Source: Stictocephala bisonia (taxonomy: Eukaryota; Arthropoda; Insecta; Hemiptera; Membracidae). Taken from it: DNA of 64,000 nt. Shown piece after piece: positions 23,911 to 35,155 of this stretch (its first letter is position 1; every line of letters begins with the position of its first letter). Position numbers and translations under genes: made by a program. The notes under the pieces are model-generated. The model searched no databases. It was given only the letters and a program-made list of their open reading frames with translations, and had not been told where the DNA came from. The DNA lies in contig JAQJVL010000030.1 of the NCBI GenBank assembly GCA_035578905.1, positions 2,757,801 through 2,821,800 of the forward strand. Reading direction: 5' to 3'.

Positions 23911-24577
23911 ATGAACAGCCAAAAAAACCATTAAATTTGGTTTTTTACTTCAAAAATCATCTTCTGGAACACTTGAAATGTCAATTCAAGCATACAGAAT
24001 TAAGGCGATGAAGAAAAGCCAAACGTTTTTGTGAAGGTCGCATAAACATTGAAGATGACTATTGTAGTGGACGCCCTTCGACTGCAACCACAGATGATAA
24101 CATTGAGCGAGTTCCGCAAACTGTCCATGCAAACTGAAGAATAACAATTGATGATATCGCATATAATGTAAATTTATCCACACAAAAGTTCTTAGGCGCT
24201 TACGAGATGCTATTAAGAGGAAACGGCCTAAACAATGAGCTGAAAACAATTGAATTTTGCTGCATGACGATACCCCTGCACATAGATTCTTGTTAGTACG
24301 TAGTTACGTACTACGTAACTACCTAGTCAAGCACCGCGTTACCACGTTAGAACATCCTCACATATTCGCTTGACCTCGTGCCGGCCGATTTTTTACTGTT
24401 CACACGGTAAAAATGGCAATTAAAGGAAATCGATTTGCAGGTGCTAAAGCTGTCAGTAAAAATACGATAAAAGTACTGAAATACATTTTAAAAAATAAGT
24501 GTCAAAATTTTGACCGTCTTTATGATCGTAGGGACAATTGTATTGTTGTAGGAGAAGAGTACTTTATAGGAATATAG
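23911..24577 (+). pseudogene. Mariner transposase, frameshifted and deleted
   Basis: From 24018 the frame reads AKRFCEGRINIEDDYCSGRP followed by STATTDDNIERV. This is the end of the first helix-turn-helix and the linker of mariner transposases (family form: F..G..d.eD..RSGRPst.t..eni..v). A TGA interrupts at about 24137. After the deletion, LHDDTPAHR (about 24262) gives the second catalytic Asp region. YSLDLVPADF (about 24365, another frame) gives the third Asp of the D34D triad. The C-terminus (AIKGNRFAGA ... YDRRDNCIVVGEEYF) runs to TAG at 24575. The first Asp motif is missing, and at least three frameshifts or stops are needed. Confidence 0.9.
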
Positions 24578-24650
24578 GTTTGTAAGATTTTATCTTTGTC
24601 CAATAAACATATTCCAAACAATTCCGGGAACTTTTTGACTATACCTCGTA

Positions 24651-24817
24651 TATATTTTTAAATATTCTCTGTTGAAGCGAGTTTTAATTATAGTTTCCGT
24701 TTTACAAATTTAGTTATGTTTAGCTAAACAATTTCCTTGTTTTGTTTTTTCCAGGGCACGAGTCTTACGCCTTATATCCATATCAGTCAACATTGGCTCA
24801 TTTACCCACACAGTATG
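24651..24817. other. Short spacer
   Basis: AT-rich sequence between mariner and the next MITE; nothing recognised. Confidence 0.5.
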
Positions 24818-24820
24818 TTA

Positions 24821-25009
24821 TAAACAAACAGTAGCAAAGCTCAGCCGTTTTACTTGCCAATCAAGCGACGCTAGCGATCCTAGCGGTGGTGTAGCAAACA
24901 ACCGGCGCGGTAAATATAGAGATGCCGTAGCTCTGCGATACGACCACTAGGATCGCTAGCGTCGAGCAGTTGGCATTTTTCTCAAGAGTATGCTTCGCTT
25001 CTGTTTATA
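24821..25009. mobile_element. 189-bp fold-back MITE with TTA target duplication
   Basis: TTA flanks both sides (24818-24820, 25010-25012). Terminal inverted repeats are taaacaaacagtagcaaagc on the left and, reversed, tataaacagaagcgaagc on the right. A second pair of inner arms is nearly perfect: gcgacgctagcgatcctag near 24870 against its complement near 24945. The TTA duplication suggests a PIF/Harbinger-type MITE. No coding sequence. Confidence 0.7.
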
Positions 25010-25012
25010 TTA

Positions 25013-25924
25013 TAGTGTGGTATAATCGAATCACCTGGACGTAGTTTTTAAAATCTATGTGGAAATGAAAACAGACCTGATGTTTTATGTACATTAAAAC
25101 CGTTATTTATCAATTCACACGATATGTAACGGTCAGTAATGTTGACAATTATTTTACGTGTTGCTATAAGTAACATTATACTGTATAAACAAACAATATA
25201 ATTAATCATGCCCGGGCGTGGAATAACAAACGAACAGTTTACGTAACACTTGTATAAATGTACAGTATTATGTATAACAGCGGGTGAACTATTAATGGAT
25301 CACTTAAATATACAATTAACAACGTATATACGCAATGATATTCTTAACTAAATTGGAGTTATTTAAAATAAATATTACCTGTAATTAACCAGGGGGAAAA
25401 CGGATTTGTTATGTAAATAATTATCTAATTGTAATACTACAATGTTTTCCTTGTTTTCTAATATTTACTGATTGCGGCTTTCAATATACAGTTGTTCAGT
25501 ATTTTTTAAACTTGTCTTTCACATAAACAAACCGTATGAAATTTGTCCCATCAAATATACCATAATATTAGGGATTACTTTATTGCTGACTATAATTTTG
25601 GTTATTTTTCTTTTAGATATTTTGAAAAAGGCGTAAAAAAACCCATATCTTAGCTATGTAAATTAACGTTTCATCTAACTAACCCTTTTTGCACAGAATA
25701 AAACCACGGAAACCTTCTAAAGCCATTAAAAAACGGTAGGTTATAATGTTTTTTATTTGTTTATTTCGAAATAAAATAATTCATGTATTCCATATACTTA
25801 GAATTGTAACTTAAATACCTTATATAAATAAAACTTCGGGTCGTGGGGTTTTATTTGTTTATTTTTTGGAACGGTTACTTTAAAGTGTGTATTTTGTGCT
25901 TTATATGTAACGGTTGTTACAAAG
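25013..25924. other. AT-rich spacer
   Basis: No gene or repeat structure. A small dyad, gtaacggttgttac, lies at about 25907-25920 immediately before the 150-bp array. Confidence 0.5.
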
Positions 25925-27365
25925 CTGTTACGTAAGTCACAAACTGTTGAGGATTGCGGTCACGCAGGACCTCCCGAGAGGGTCTCGATCTACAATACTG
26001 GAGGAGGTTTGTTTAACACCTGTGGCGGATTGAGATCGCCAATTTGTACTGTATGTGTTTTACGGTAAGGAAAGTGATTACGTAAGTCACAAACTGTTGA
26101 GGATTGCGGTCACGCAGGACCTCCCGAGAGGGTCTCGATCTACAATACTGGAGGAGGTTTGTTTAACACCTGTGGCGGATTGAGATCGCCAATTTGTACT
26201 GTTTGTGTTTTACGGTAAGGAAAGTGATTACGTAAGTCACAAACTGTTGAGGATTGCGGTCACGCCGGACCTCCCGAGAGGGTCTAGATCTACAATACTG
26301 GAGGAGGTTTGTTTAACACCTGTGGCGGATTGAGATCGCCAATTTGTACTGTATGTGTTTTACGGTAAGGACAGTTATTACGTAAATCACAAATTGTTGA
26401 GGATTGCGGACACGAAGGAACTCCCGAGAGGGTCTCGATCTACATACTGGAGGAGGTTTGTTTAACACCTGTGGCGGATTGAGATCGCCAATTTGTACTG
26501 TTTGTGTTTTACGGTAAGGAAAGTGATTACGTAAGTCACAAACTGTTGAGGATTGCGGTCACGCCGGACCTCCCGAGAGGGTCTAGATCTACAATACTGG
26601 AGGAGGTTTGTTTAACACCTGTGGCGGATTGAGATCGCCAATTTGTACTGTATGTGTTTTACGGTAAGGACAGTTATTACGTAAATCACAAATTGTTGAG
26701 GATTGCGGACACGAAGGAACTCCCGAGAGGGTCTAGACCTACAATATTGGAGGAGGTTTGTTTCATACCTGTGGCGGATGGAGATCGCCAATTTGTACTG
26801 TTTGTGTTTTACGGTTGAGGAAAGTTATTACGTAAGTCACAAACTGTTGAGGATTGCGGTCATGAAGGACCTCCCATGAGGGTCTAGACCTACAATACTG
26901 GAGTAGATTTGTGTAACACCTGTGGGGGCTTGAGATCGCCATTTTGTACTGTATGTGTTTTACGGTAAGGACAATTATTACGCAAGTCACAAATTGTTAT
27001 TGCGGTCACGAAGGACCTCCCGTGAGGGTCTAGATGTACAATACTGGAGTAGGTTTGTGTAACACCTGTGGCGTATTGAGATCGCCAATTTGTACTGTAT
27101 TGTTTTACGGTAAAGAAAGTGATTAAGAAAGTCACAAACTGTTGAGGATTGCGGTCTCGCAGGAACTCCCGAGAGGGTCTAGACCCACAATCCTGGAGGG
27201 GGTTTGTTTAACACACCTGAGGTGGATTGAGATCGCCAATTTGTACTATATGTGTTTTACGGTTGAAAAAGTAATTACGTATAAGTCACAAACTGTTGAG
27301 GATTGCGGTCACGAAGGACCTTCCGAGAGGGTCTAGACCTATACTCCTTTGGCGGATTGCGTTTT
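25925..27365. repeat. 150-bp tandem array, about 9.5 units, partly dimeric
   Basis: cgtaa(g/a)tcacaaa(c/t)tgttg starts at 25931, 26081, 26231, 26381, 26530, 26680 and 26831. More diverged copies start near 26981, 27125 and 27278. The unit carries ggattgcggtcacg, ggacctcccgagagggtct, acaatactggaggaggtttg, cggattgagatcgccaattt and tgttttacggtaagg. Copies are most alike in the centre-left and decay to the right. The minus- and plus-strand frames at 26763-27547 are by-products of the repeat. Confidence 0.95.
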
Positions 27366-28184
27366 CCAATTTTTGGATTCATATAATATTTATTTTGTTC
27401 GTGAAAAAAATAATTCAGTATTGTTTTTACGTTCAACCACACAGCCTTGTAAGGTTGTTTGTAAGGTCATTTAAATTATCGTTGTTGAATATAATTTTAA
27501 CTATATGTGAGATTTCGACTGTCGTAAAATATTTAATAGACTCTTGAGATAAACAAAATGAATTGCAAATTGATAACTAATACAATGTATTACACATGAA
27601 AAGAAGTAGTATATGCTAGTTTTGCAGATCTTATACTCTTTAAATTTTCTGATTCACTGATTCCCAGGTTTACTGGAAGCGGTTTATTAATTGCTTTGTT
27701 ACTTAACTCCCATAAACTAGGTTAGCCTTTTTTTGAATGTGTTTGGGTCTCAGGGCTGTTTTGGGCACTGAGACCTAACCAGTATATAGTTCAGTTGTAG
27801 GAATGTGGGAGGTTAAGGTTAAAGCGAAGTATGCTGAAATAGGATAGATCGTTCCAAAGTCAAGAATCCAACACAATGAATTGACACGTTTCCGAGCATT
27901 GAGTTACAATATAAAATAAACGTCTTTGAACAAATAACGTTTTATAATGTTAAAATTGGCTAAATATAACTGACGCGGTTGATTCAATTTAGGAGAGCGA
28001 GGTTGTAAAATGAAGGCTGCAACGTAATCTTGTCTTCCAAGATTAAAAATACGGATACTGTCCATATTATTCAACCTCCGGGTAAAGAAAAAAAAGGTGA
28101 AACTAATTGTTAATCTAATAAGTTAAATATTTACTTAAGTTGTGAATGCTTAAGGACGAAAGGCGAACAGTAGTTAAACCATTT
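27366..28184. other. AT-rich spacer
   Basis: No repeats, ends or coding sequence recognised. Confidence 0.5.
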
Positions 28185-28556
28185 AAGATCGTAGGCGACA
28201 GGTTCTACGCTCGGTCCTCTTGAAGCCGACATTACGTCCACTCAATGGTTTCCATCGGCGTGGACAATACTAGAGACGTCATGTCAGGGTCCTAATGTTG
28301 TGTAGGCAAGAGAACTAAGTAGTAGCCCATCTGGTTTTGTCACTTAGCTGAAAAAAATCAGATCGATACTATGTGGTTCGGATTCCACGTAAAGCTGTAC
28401 GTCCTTTAGTTGCCCTGGCTATTGGGCTAAAATGTACCTTTCTGAGCATAAGTCGAACTTACCTAGTAACCAGACTATATAGGTTATCCACATTCATCAC
28501 ACTCAATCACCCCCGTGTTCGGTCATTTCTCTACGATCGGCGTTTTAGAAATGAAT
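28185..28556 (+). mobile_element. Interspersed repeat, probable SINE, 5'-truncated copy (family S2)
   Basis: Aligns collinearly with 41635-42010. Shared blocks are gtaggcga(c/t)aggttcta(c/t), gctcggtcctctt, ccgacat/cacg, a cgtggaca(a/c) block, gttgtgtagg(c/t)aagagaact, tgg(t)tcggattc(c/t)acgtaaag and tctctacgat(c/t)g(g/a)cgt. It ends in an A/T-rich tail after gaaatgaat. The copy lacks the presumed box A part present at 41.6 kb. The open frames 28373-28567 and 28515-28859 are incidental. Confidence 0.75.
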
Positions 28557-28914
28557 ATAATTTTTAATAGGGCTAGAATTTTTCTATATAAAACTGCTTA
28601 TAATATGAACTATATATGTAAAATACCATCTATCTACAATTTTTTGTACCTAAAAACTTTTTTTAATTGCAGAAAAAATAGCATCGATAAAATAAAGAGG
28701 ATAAATTTTACTGTCGATAACTTAATATCAGAGTCTTTAAGGGTTCATAGATGCAGTCAGACGCTGGATTACTACAGTCTGACGATATGCACTCGAAACC
28801 GATTGTGTAGTTCTATAATAGGCACAACTAAGTGTAGACGGTATCTTAACTTGTTTTAAAGCCCGGACCTTACATTATGGAGACTACCGATAGCCGTGTA
28901 ATGTAGGCCTTCCC
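28557..28914. other. AT-rich spacer
   Basis: Only chance-level open frames. Nothing else recognised. Confidence 0.5.
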
Positions 28915-28948
28915 CGGGGGGTGAGTGGTGGGACGGGGGACGGGGGGG
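28915..28948 (+). other. G-quadruplex-type G-rich tract
   Basis: Runs of six, three, five and seven G separated by short loops occur within 34 bases. The right half alone satisfies the G3+N1-7 rule if the last run is split. It is isolated in AT-rich DNA and lies just before a short GC-richer patch (28980-29050). Confidence 0.7.
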
Positions 28949-31288
28949 TAAAAAACTATCTGCACTTCAGAGTTGTATCGACGATCAGCAGCGACGCTAA
29001 TGCGCGGGTTGCACGCCCGTATTTATTCCCGCTGACGGCGCTCTGTTGGAAATATTAAAATAATATATTACAACATCTGATTAAGGGCTACCGTATTTGA
29101 GATGGCTACTGGAAAATGACCACCTTTCGAATAGACTGGACTGCCATTACACGTAATAAACATTTAAATGTAATCGCCGTTTCGTGAGACCGGACCGCTT
29201 AATGTTTTATATTAATCGTTAGATTCAAATGTGGTGCCGTCGGCCGCGGTGAACTGGAAATCGGATCGACTGCTTCGTAATAGACAATGCTTTAGGGTGT
29301 GTTAGTACAACATATCTTTGGAATACACCACTTGAAGTTTTCATTTTTCGCTGGTTTTATTGTCAGATATGTGGGAGTCTCTTTTGTGATACTTGAGATT
29401 TTTTTAAACGTAAAAACAAAAAGGAAACTAGGAATATCAGGTATTTTTGGGATTGTTAAATTTTTGGCACTCAAAACGTTCTTTCAATTGTTAATAAGAA
29501 TATGTATTATTATTCATGTGTGGGTCCATTGGTGCGGAGCCTAATAGTTAATGCTGTTATGATCAAAGGGGCGTGTTTCCATACTTGTTACCTTTTTTAT
29601 GAGCTCTATTCCTTTTATTAGACCAGGCTGATCCGGTTATTTTTCATGCAAACCTCCGACCAACTTTGGATCTCCTTTTTGTTTTATTACTAGTAAGTCA
29701 TTAATATGATACTCCCGAATTTTAAACATTTTCCTCAGTATTCAGCTATTTTGGTGTTGGTGCAGTGTGGACCATATTTTTAGACTTTTTCAAATTTTTC
29801 ATATTACAGTCCTACTGAGAAGAAAGTATTTAATTTTTTAGATTTTTCTGAACTCTTACATTACGTAACATTTCAGCTTTTGGCTTCAATACGTCAAATT
29901 TTTTGGTTAGAACGCTGACAGTAAAATATGAGCTGTGGGTTCAAGATTTACATGACATTTAAGTGTTGTAAACTTGTTTTATTTTTGAGGGTAGATAAAA
30001 AAATCGTTTTTGACATAAAAATTGCTCCTGACCCTAAATTTGCATGGGCCCAAGTTCAATCCATAGCGTTATTTACATTTTACGTTTTGACGCGAATGTG
30101 CTGTGAGTTCACATTACAGCTCATTTTGAACGAACAGACCAGTTATGCTTGTTTAGATTGAAATTAAAAATTTGATCTAGCTATTTCTTAATTTTCTCGT
30201 CGTTGGAGTGGAAAACCATACTTTTAAGTTTGTCGTGAAAAATGTCGTGATGTTCGTTAAAAATTACTACATTTGAAGAAAGATACTACTAGCAGTTGGT
30301 AGGAAAGAATAAAATAAATTATATTTAATATTTTTTTTAATGAGATATCATATGGCTGGGTACATTTTAATTGTGACTTATGTAAAAGTAACATAATTAA
30401 TTTCTATGTTCGACCGTGTAATAAATTAGGTACATTATTTGCTCTCCAGGCATCAAAGTTCTTTGGAAGTCATCTTGAAAGCAAACTTTTGTAACTAGCC
30501 CAAAATATGCTATCTGCTGTCCAATTGGTATATCAATATACGACAGTTGAAGACACTGGGTGGTTGTGAAGTAAGAGTTCTGATTCTTACTACACTAGGA
30601 ACTTGTTGCGTATCACAAACGAAAATGTTCAATTCGACTTCTTACATATATCGACACTCGCATAGTCGAGTAAAACTGTTGACAGTAACACCGAGTGTAT
30701 CAAGCATCGCTCACTTGACGTGCTAAACGTGTAAGTGGATGCTGATTTGGGACCTTCGTCATACAATAGTTGCTTTTAAGATTTAAAAAAATAACTGCCC
30801 CCCCCCCCCAAGAAATGGGCAATACTGGGTCTGGTAATGTTACTGTTGGAAATAAAATTGTTATTGATCACAAAGACAAAAGGAACACTACACTGAATTG
30901 TTGTCGAGTAGTTACTTCTCCAGTTCGCTGTGGTGGATGGTGGAAGTAATAAATGGTTTGCAGATTTATAAATATTTACATTAGTTTTAACCTGCTACTA
31001 ACTGCCACTGAGGCGTCCGCTACCACTAGAAAGTGATCTCTGTGACTTTCTTTTCTGTGGGTTGACCTAATGTCCGTGTTTTGAGTGAAGAGAATTTATT
31101 CTAACAACGAAATACGTAATCACGCTCGTTCTCGGGATGATTATCTGATATTCACAGTTAAGGGCTGATCGAGAATGGTTGGGGGTAAGTTTGATTTAAT
31201 TTTATGAAAAGAGATCACTGTTTCTTTGATTTAATTATTTTAAAGTCAGTATTTTGACAGTTGTTGATATAATTCTTGTTTCTGACAT
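28949..31288. other. Mostly AT-rich DNA, no gene recognised
   Basis: Two GC-richer patches (28980-29045 and 29220-29275, with gtcggccgcggtgaact) might be regulatory. A C-run of about 12 lies at 30798-30809. Open frames at 29292-29544 and 29928-30161 have no recognisable domain and run through AT-rich low-information sequence. Confidence 0.45.
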
Positions 31289-31400
31289 ATACCTCTTACG
31301 ACACACCCCTTACGACATACCCTTTACGATATACCCCTTGACATACCCTTTACGATATACCCCTTGACACACCTCTTACGGTATACCACTTACGACATAC
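31289..31400. repeat. 15-bp minisatellite, left part
   Basis: Short units of the type ccccttacgatata/ctttacgacatac are repeated about seven times. The array is interrupted at 31401 by a fold-back element and resumes at 31774. Confidence 0.85.
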
Positions 31401-31773
31401 GGATCTTTTCCGTTATACGTATACCACTATTTAATGTCGGATCTTTTCCGTTATGTGTCAGCAATCCCAAAATATTTCCATATACATCGCGCCGCGGCAG
31501 TTATGGTTAGGTTAGGTTAGCATAACCTATTGTAGAATGTTTTTACAAATTACAGGTTCATTCTACAATATAATAACCTAACCTAACCATAACTGCCGCG
31601 GCGCGTTGTATATGGGCAGTCTCGATGTATTGGGATTCTAAAGGTTGAAAATGAGGAAAACATGTTTTAAATCAATAAATTGAATACCGTGTTCCGTTAT
31701 TTATACAAAACAATGGTTAAAATGTATTATTCAATATATTTAAATAGTGGTATACGTATAACGGAAAAAATCC
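31401..31773. mobile_element. Fold-back element with telomere-type TTAGG core, inserted into a minisatellite
   Basis: The ends are inverted: ggatcttttccgttatacgt then ataccactatttaa on the left (31401-31434), matching the reverse complement of 31740-31773. The octamer cgacatac sits on both sides (31393-31400 and 31774-31781), consistent with an 8-bp duplication. However, the host minisatellite itself contains similar words. Inside is a second inverted pair of about 55 bp: cgcgccgcggcagttatgg then (TTAGG)3 on the left (31488-31520), with the complement on the right (31574-31607). No coding sequence. Confidence 0.78.
31505..31588. repeat. Interstitial TTAGG repeats in inverted orientation
   Basis: GGTTAGGTTAGGTTAG at 31505-31520 and its complement TAACCTAACCTAACC at 31574-31588 are three exact units each of the arthropod telomere repeat. 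They sit symmetrically within the arms of the fold-back element, so they were carried in by it and do not mark a chromosome end. Confidence 0.85.
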
Positions 31774-31829
31774 CGACATACCCCTTGAAACACCCCTTAC
31801 GATATACCCCTTACGAGATACCCCTCACG
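31774..31829. repeat. 15-bp minisatellite, right part
   Basis: Continues the ccccttacgatata-type units of 31289-31400 after the insertion and stops at about 31829. Confidence 0.85.
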
Positions 31830-31879
31830 TATTACATATGTTTTAAAAACACAGTAAACTATGTATTTTATGTAGAAAT

Positions 31880-32250
31880 AGTTCCAGACATTCGGATTGA
31901 CGCAGCCCACGACGACAGAGGTCAACGGAATAATTAGATTCCGCCATTTATTAAAACTGTATATTCCTGTGGATTTACAAGGGGTGGCTTTATATAATGA
32001 AGTAATTTATTCTCGGCCCGTGCCCTCTCCCGCCGCCGACCACCCTGCCGTTGTTTCAGGACTGAACCTTATTATATTTCATATTAGTATTTTGTTTACA
32101 ATAAATTGAACTAAGAGCCGGGTCGATGGGTTATTTAATAAAGTCCCGCGTCTCGGCGATGCGATAGAAATATGGCTTCAGCGTTGCTTCAAATTTATCT
32201 TAATAAATATTCTCATTTCGTTCGCCGAGATACAAGCAATTTATGTGCAA
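31880..32250. other. Non-repetitive island, candidate conserved non-coding element
   Basis: Contains ggaataattagattcc, cgccatttatta, a C-rich ccgtgccctctcccgccgccg, aataaagtcccgcg and several TAAT/TTTAT homeodomain-like cores. Composition differs sharply from the AT-rich flanks. The two short + frames here (31680-31937, 31897-32109) show no domain. Confidence 0.25.
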
Positions 32251-32818
32251 ATATGTCTTAAGTTTCCCAACTCTGGAGGAAATATATTAATTCTTTATAA
32301 ATCAGTACTTGTTCTTGTCTTGTTAATAATAAAGTTCTCAACTCAAGTTTTATGTTGTTCTGTTTTATAAACAAGTTATTTATACTGCAATAAAAGAGAA
32401 TGTTAGAGAATTATAAACAACAGTTGTATAAAGAATGTTATAAATAATAGCAATAAAGGAATATTTAATACCTGATATTTTTGCTAAGGATTCGGAAGTG
32501 TCAAATTTAAAGCCGTATTGTAATAATAATAATAATAATAATAATGCCTGGCTTTACCACATTGTTTATTTATTCCAAACGTTATATTTTGTACTTTAAT
32601 CAATTTTAGTCTGGCGCTTACTATTTGTTTATCTTATTCGTACAGAAACTGTGAAATTCGAAACTCTATATATATATGTTTTCATATCGTATTGTAGTTC
32701 AAGATGCAGTACGGAGGGTGACTAAGATCCAATAATGTTGACATGAAACCGGCATTCTAAGTTGATTAACGTTTTAACAGTTTAAATTCATGTTCTAACA
32801 TAGTAATTCGCGTTACAG
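32251..32818. other. AT-rich spacer with an AAT microsatellite
   Basis: (TAA)n of about eight units at 32520-32544 and a (TA)n patch at about 32667-32679. No gene. Confidence 0.7.
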
Positions 32819-33285
32819 AATTGCCGATATCGTAGATACTCCAGTATGTCACCTGTATAATTGCCGATATCGTAGATACTCCAGTATGTCACCTTAATAA
32901 TTGCCGATATCGTAGATACGCCATACTCCAGTATGTCACCTGAATAATTGCCGATATCGTATATAGCCTACTCCAGTATGTCACCTGAATAATTGCCGAT
33001 ATCGTAGATACTTCAGTATGTCACCTGAATAATTGCCGATGTCGTAAATACTCCAGTATGTCACCTGAACAATTGCCGATATCGTAGATACTCCAGTATG
33101 TCACCTCCAGAATTTCTGATACTGTAGGTACTCCAGTGTGTCACCCTTAGAATGTCCGATATTGTAAAATACTCTAGTATGTCACCTCCAGAATTGCCGA
33201 TATCGTACATTTCACAATTACTCCATTATATCACCTCCAGAATTACTGATATCGTACACTACTCCAGTACGTCATCCCCATCGTA
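32819..33285. repeat. 40-bp tandem array, about 12 units
   Basis: ttgccgatatcgtagatact starts at 32821, 32861 and 32901, then at 32948 and 32993 (units of 47 and 45 bp with short insertions), 33033 and 33073, and continues in decaying form to about 33285. Each unit ends ccagtatgtcacctgaat. The strong dyad ccgatatcg sits in most units. Confidence 0.93.
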
Positions 33286-34680
33286 AGTTACAATGCTCTA
33301 TCTTTAGCAATGCTGCTGTATCAAGACCTCTCAGGATGGAATGTGTAACTCGGTAGCTGGTGGGGAGGAATACCTGCCGACTACTGGTTCTTGCTGACGA
33401 TTTACTACCGACCTATCTATCTCGGACTTCTTCAACGTAATGTCTCTTTCTGCCAGATTCCAATAGATGACTTGTACGTCTCTTAAGCAATTGTCCAGGC
33501 AAAGACAATGCCATTCCCCATGCTATTTATGGTTACATGTACATCTGATACGTGTATAATGGTATCTTGAGAATTGTCACTTAATTCAGTAAAGTCTCCT
33601 TTGCGACCAGACTCAAAAGGTGGTGGTATTCGGAGAGATCATCTCACATCAGCTTCCATGCAAGATCACTATCGTAACAAACATCGTCCTTTTAACCTCA
33701 CTTCAGAGGTGGAAGTATACGAAAAGTAGGCGATCACTATCGTAAGAAATATCGAGTCCTTTGCAAGATGATTATCGTAAGAAATATCAAGACCTTTGCA
33801 GCTAACCTCATAAGTTGGTAACATACGTAAAGAATATCTCACGTCAGCTCCCATACAAAATCAATATCGTAAGAAATATTGAGTCCATTGCAGCAAGACC
33901 CTAGAGGAGGACGTATACAGAGAGATCATCTCGCCTCATCTTCTATGCAAGATCGCTATCGTACGAAATATTGAGTCCTTTGCAGCTAGACTCTAGAGGA
34001 GGACGTATACGGAGAGATCATCTTACGTCAGCTCCTATGCAAGATCACTATTCTAAGAAATATCGAGTCCTTTGTAGCCATACTGTAAAGGTGGTGGTAT
34101 ACAGTCATGTCAACTCCCATGCAAGGTCACTATCGTAAGAAATATAAGACTTTTGCAGCTAGACTCTAGAGGTTTAGGTATACGGAGAGATCATCTCACA
34201 ACAGCTCCCATGTAAGATCACTATCGTAAGAAATACTGAGACCATTGCAGCCAGATAATGATGGTGGTATACGGAGTGATCGATGACGTCACCTACCATG
34301 GCATTATCAGTCCGTACGGAATGTGTAACTCGGTAGCAGGAGGGGCTGACGGCTACCGGTTCCCACAATCGCTCTCCTTTCCACTCATTACCGACTCTAG
34401 AGGTGGTGGGGTACGGAGAGATGAGTGACATTCACCACGGCAGTATCAGCTCGTACGGAATGTCTAACTCGGTAGCAGGAGGGGGCTGACGGCTCCCGGT
34501 TCCCGCTCTCCTCTCCACTCATTACCGACTCAAGAGGTGGTGGTATACGGTGAGATGAGTGACGTCGACCACGGCAGTATCAGCCCGTACGGAATGTGTA
34601 ACTCGGTAGCTGGAGGGGGCTGACGGCTACCGGTTCCCGCTACCGCTCTCCTCTCCACTCATTACCGACTCCTCAACCTT
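33286..34680. repeat. Composite degenerate tandem region (91-bp and 134-139-bp units)
   Basis: Two related unit types alternate. At 33600-34250 units of about 91 bp carry gcaagatcactatcgtaaga, aatatcgagtcctttgcag and ggaggacgtatacggagaga; successive gagtcc words lie at 33754, 33881, 33973 and 34064. At 34250-34680 three units of 139 and 134 bp carry cggaatgtgtaactcggtag (34317, 34456, 34590) and gctctcctctccactcatta. A diverged relative of the second type lies at about 33340-33430. Short minus-strand frames here are by-products. Confidence 0.85.
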
Positions 34681-34969
34681 CAATCTCCACCAGTGGTGCC
34701 CATTAGCCTTTACTTCGAGACATTACAATTACTGAATGTAAAACAAAATATTCAATCTCGGCGGTTGTAAGGCACGCAACCTCCTGATTGTGTTTAGCAG
34801 ATGAAATACGTGCCTCGCCTGGCTCGTACCAACTGTAACTCGACTGCATTACCTAGCCACCAAATAACCTATGATCACACTCTCTATTATTGTGAGCTCG
34901 GACGTATCCTCTTCACTGAAATTGACGTGAATTATTTACGATTGCCCTCAAAATGGAAATCCGGTAAAT

Positions 34970-34970
<1 letters not shown>
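34681..34970. other. Spacer before a long poly-T run
   Basis: No recognisable feature. The plus-strand frame at 34801-35070 reads into the T-run as polyphenylalanine and is not a gene. Confidence 0.5.

Positions 34971-35019
<49 letters not shown>
34971..35019. repeat. Poly-T run of about 49
   Basis: Uninterrupted T run. It could be the tail of a retroposed sequence on the minus strand, but the following bases show no recognisable retroelement or polyadenylation signal. Its exact length is uncertain in any assembly. Confidence 0.9.
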
Positions 35020-35023
<4 letters not shown>

Positions 35024-35155
35024 ATTCGTCATGTGAATCTCAATACATAATTAAAATTTGTGAATCATAAAGCGGTTGTTTTCTCTATACATTGTACAGT
35101 AGCTGTGTATTCCGATCCTTAAAATTTACACGTAATTTTTATTTTTTAGAAATTA

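Larger units (their letters stand above)
23697..24648 (+). mobile_element. Internally deleted mariner element
   Basis: TA dinucleotides flank the element (23695-23696 and 24649-24650). The ends are inverted repeats of about 28 bp: left aggtacagtcaaaaagtcct, right reverse complement aggtatagtcaaaaagttcc, both followed by cggaat. Inside is a broken mariner transposase. At 952 bp it is about 350 bp shorter than a full mariner of roughly 1.3 kb. The missing part is the middle of the gene, including the first catalytic aspartate region. Confidence 0.92.

Noticed and set aside
31505..31588. Evidence of a telomere or chromosome fusion point
   Set aside because: There are only three TTAGG units per side and they sit inside the arms of a fold-back element, so transposition explains them.
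34801..35070. A plus-strand frame ending in polyphenylalanine
   Set aside because: It simply reads through the 49-base T run.
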